Below, piece by piece: positions 62,324 through 64,000 of a stretch of 64,000 nt of DNA. A program made the translations under genes and the position numbers. Source of the DNA: Didymella arachidicola (taxonomy: Eukaryota; Ascomycota; Dothideomycetes; Pleosporales; Didymellaceae); contig CM049985.1 of assembly GCA_016630955.3 (NCBI GenBank), forward strand, positions 558,001-622,000. Direction: 5' to 3'. Numbering within the stretch: the stretch's first letter is position 1; each line of letters starts with the position of its first letter. The notes below the pieces were generated by a model. It was not told the DNA's origin, ran no database searches, and was given only the letters and a program-made list of their open reading frames with translations.

Positions 62324-64000
62324 TGTTAGCCAGCATCACGTGCTCTGTTACATAATCATCTGTAGGGTGTATATTCCCTCTTCCCCTCATTAGATAGAAA
62401 ACAACCTAGTCCCTCTTTTCTACGCCTGGCCTCTGCCCGCACACAGTTATGAGCCCGGTTTGCACCTCTTAGACTGCGCTACTCAGCACTAAAACAGCTC
62501 TAGACGTGTAACTGACAACGACTACGTTCACTTCTACCTCGTTTTGTCTACTGACAGCTGATCAGCGTCAAAGACCTTTCTAGTCGACAGCCATCAGGTG
62601 GTGTCGCTAACGGACCAGAACTGCTGCTCTGTACAGAGATCAGTTTGGTGATTAATCACGAAGATCACGATGTCGTACAACGACGCTGGAGTCACACGAG
62701 TGACCGTTATACTGGATAAACCAGTCGATTGGGAGTCATGGTTCCAGCTACGACGAGAGAAAGCCGTCGTAGATGCTATTTGGAAGTACCATGACATCTC
62801 GAAACCACAGAGCGAGCTACCGAAGCTCGAAGAACCTATCAAACCACTGCCCAGCGATGTCAGAGCTGGAGCGACAGCGATTGCCCAGCTGGACGCAGGC
62901 CAGCAGGCAGTGTACAGTGATCTCCTCCACGACTGGAGATATGAAAGAGCAGAGTACGCGAAGAAAAAGCAGAAGGAAGGCGAACTTCTTTTGGATATCA
63001 GCCGTACGATTGCTGCTCGTCACCTTTACCTCATCAACGGAAAAGATGAGGTGTACGATCGACTGATCGCTCTCAAGAAGCAGTTCGCGCCGACAACTGC
63101 TACACGAACCAGAGAGCTAATCGTCAAGTATCGATCTCTGCAGGAAGGCCCTCAGAGTCGCGATCTCGAGCAGTGGCTCGACGACTGGATTCACATTACG
63201 AATCAGTGCAGGGAAGTAGACCTTCCTGAAACAACGGGCTGTCGAGCTCAGGAGGATTTCCTGTCAGCTATCAGGACGATCGCGCCAGAATGGGCAGGAT
63301 CATCGCATCATGATTTAATCATGAAAGAGACAGCAGGCAAGACGAATGAAGTTCAACCGGTGGCAGACTACATCGCTCAGTTCAGAATCTATTACCGAAG
63401 AATCGGACCTACTGCGGCATCACTTGGTACGTTTGCGTCATTAGGTGTATCAGCCAAGTCAGAACAGCATCAGAAGGAGCAGAGATCATCGAGATCAGCT
63501 CCATACAAGCCAGAATGTATCTGCGGGAGCAAGCACTGGTATAGAGAGTGCTGGTACCTGTTTCCAGATCATCCGAAGAGACCCGAGGACTTTCAACCGG
63601 CTAAAGCTGTGCAAGACCGAGTAGCAGCAGCCTTGAAGGATCCAGAGCAAGTTAAGAGAATCAATAAGCTCCTAGCTCGGCACGGCAAGAGAGTAAAAGG
63701 CACAGATGAGACGCTCACACTTGATGGTGGGAAGAGCAGCGCAAGCTTTGTCACCTACAACAGCTTCTCTGTCGCACAGGTACAGCAGAAGGCTTTGCCA
63801 GCGATACGTAATCGATGGATACTCGACCCAGGCTCGAATATTCACGTATGCAACTCGACGAGATTTGGCTGGCAAGAGACACGGAAGGCAAGACCTCATG
63901 AGATGGTCTTAGCAGGAGACTCAACCTTGGCGATACAGGCCTGGGGAGAGGTGACGTTCAGCGTTAACCGGCCGAACGGTATAGGCAAGATTCAATTGTC
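62324..64000 (+). mobile_element. Ty1/copia-type LTR retrotransposon, 5' part (runs off right edge)
   Basis: The gag-pol frame at 62670 identifies the element. A probable 5' LTR runs from TGTTAGCC at 62324 to CCATCA at 62596 (about 273 bp), followed by TGGTGTCGCT as a possible primer-binding site. The second LTR is outside the window, so the LTR limits are provisional. Confidence 0.7.
62670..64000 (+). CDS. Copia Gag-Pol polyprotein (Gag, zinc knuckle, start of protease; partial)
   Basis: One uninterrupted frame of more than 443 codons from ATG at 62670 to the right edge. Gag begins MSYNDAGVTRVTVILDKPVD and includes ALKKQFAPTTATRTRELIVK and LEQWLDDWIHIT, as in UBN2/gag domains. A zinc knuckle of the fungal copia form is CICGSKHWYRECWY (about 285). 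The aspartic protease active site is WILDPGSNIHVCNS (about 390). No stop, frameshift or strong C-to-T mutation pattern is seen, so the copy could be young. Integrase, reverse transcriptase and RNase H lie off the window. Confidence 0.88.
   Translation, partial: MSYNDAGVTRVTVILDKPVDWESWFQLRREKAVVDAIWKYHDISKPQSELPKLEEPIKPLPSDVRAGATAIAQLDAGQQAVYSDLLHDWRYERAEYAKKKQKEGELLLDISRTIAARHLYLINGKDEVYDRLIALKKQFAPTTATRTRELIVKYRSLQEGPQSRDLEQWLDDWIHITNQCREVDLPETTGCRAQEDFLSAIRTIAPEWAGSSHHDLIMKETAGKTNEVQPVADYIAQFRIYYRRIGPTAASLGTFASLGVSAKSEQHQKEQRSSRSAPYKPECICGSKHWYRECWYLFPDHPKRPEDFQPAKAVQDRVAAALKDPEQVKRINKLLARHGKRVKGTDETLTLDGGKSSASFVTYNSFSVAQVQQKALPAIRNRWILDPGSNIHVCNSTRFGWQETRKARPHEMVLAGDSTLAIQAWGEVTFSVNRPNGIGKIQL

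Noticed and set aside
1..64000. CRISPR arrays, operons, ribosome-binding sites
   Set aside because: The sequence is eukaryotic; no regularly spaced repeats or prokaryotic signals were seen.

Overview
The window looks like a gene-dense chromosome segment of a filamentous ascomycete (Pezizomycotina, probably a Dothideomycete; the class is inference from protein resemblance, not a measurement). The evidence is short spliceosomal introns (mostly 46-70 nt, GT..AG with CTRAY-like branch sites), a trifunctional TrpC, a GPI-anchored GH72 glucanosyltransferase, an Sso1-type syntaxin, a UstYa protein, a DUF6536 membrane protein and a fungal-type Ty1/copia element. All exon boundaries were read by eye from splice signals, reading frame and family resemblance; phase was checked for every joined gene.

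Left part (1-15 kb): a Pom1/DYRK polarity kinase running off the left edge; a Pex28-32-type peroxisomal membrane protein; a tRNA-Pro(AGG) gene interrupted by two spliceosomal-looking GT-AG insertions in addition to its ordinary anticodon-loop intron; a YLF2-like Obg GTPase with a 10-nt micro-exon; a GAS/GEL glucanosyltransferase; and an Sso1-like syntaxin. A 1.5-kb gap carries a perfect 23-bp inverted repeat.

Middle (15-41.5 kb): Nup192 and TrpC share a divergent promoter; then come a BRCT protein with a WGR-like region, an unidentified membrane protein, endonuclease III, SGF29 (SAGA) divergent from phosphomannose isomerase, an Fta4-like kinetochore protein, a hypothetical protein with a Cys/Trp-rich tail, a SIKE/FGFR1OP2-like (STRIPAK) coiled-coil protein and a CSC1/OSCA-type channel. 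These are mostly single-copy housekeeping genes with no operon logic.

Right part (41.5-64 kb): more accessory in character. It holds a low-complexity nuclear protein with an internal duplication, a Rossmann NAD(P)-binding protein, an epoxide-hydrolase-like enzyme, a DUF6536 membrane protein, a decaying island (amidohydrolase and fungal transcription-factor relics, 51.3-52.8 kb), a GT8 glycosyltransferase, a mitochondrial carrier, ARF6/ArfB, an orphan UstYa-like protein, the tRNA isopentenyltransferase Mod5 and a kinase-like protein. A Ty1/copia retrotransposon with an open gag-protease frame runs off the right edge.

The most unusual item is the tRNA-Pro gene. Removing two GT-AG segments (52 and 51 nt) plus a 14-nt canonical tRNA intron leaves a textbook 72-nt tRNA-Pro. 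If real, this means spliceosome-type introns inside a Pol III gene.
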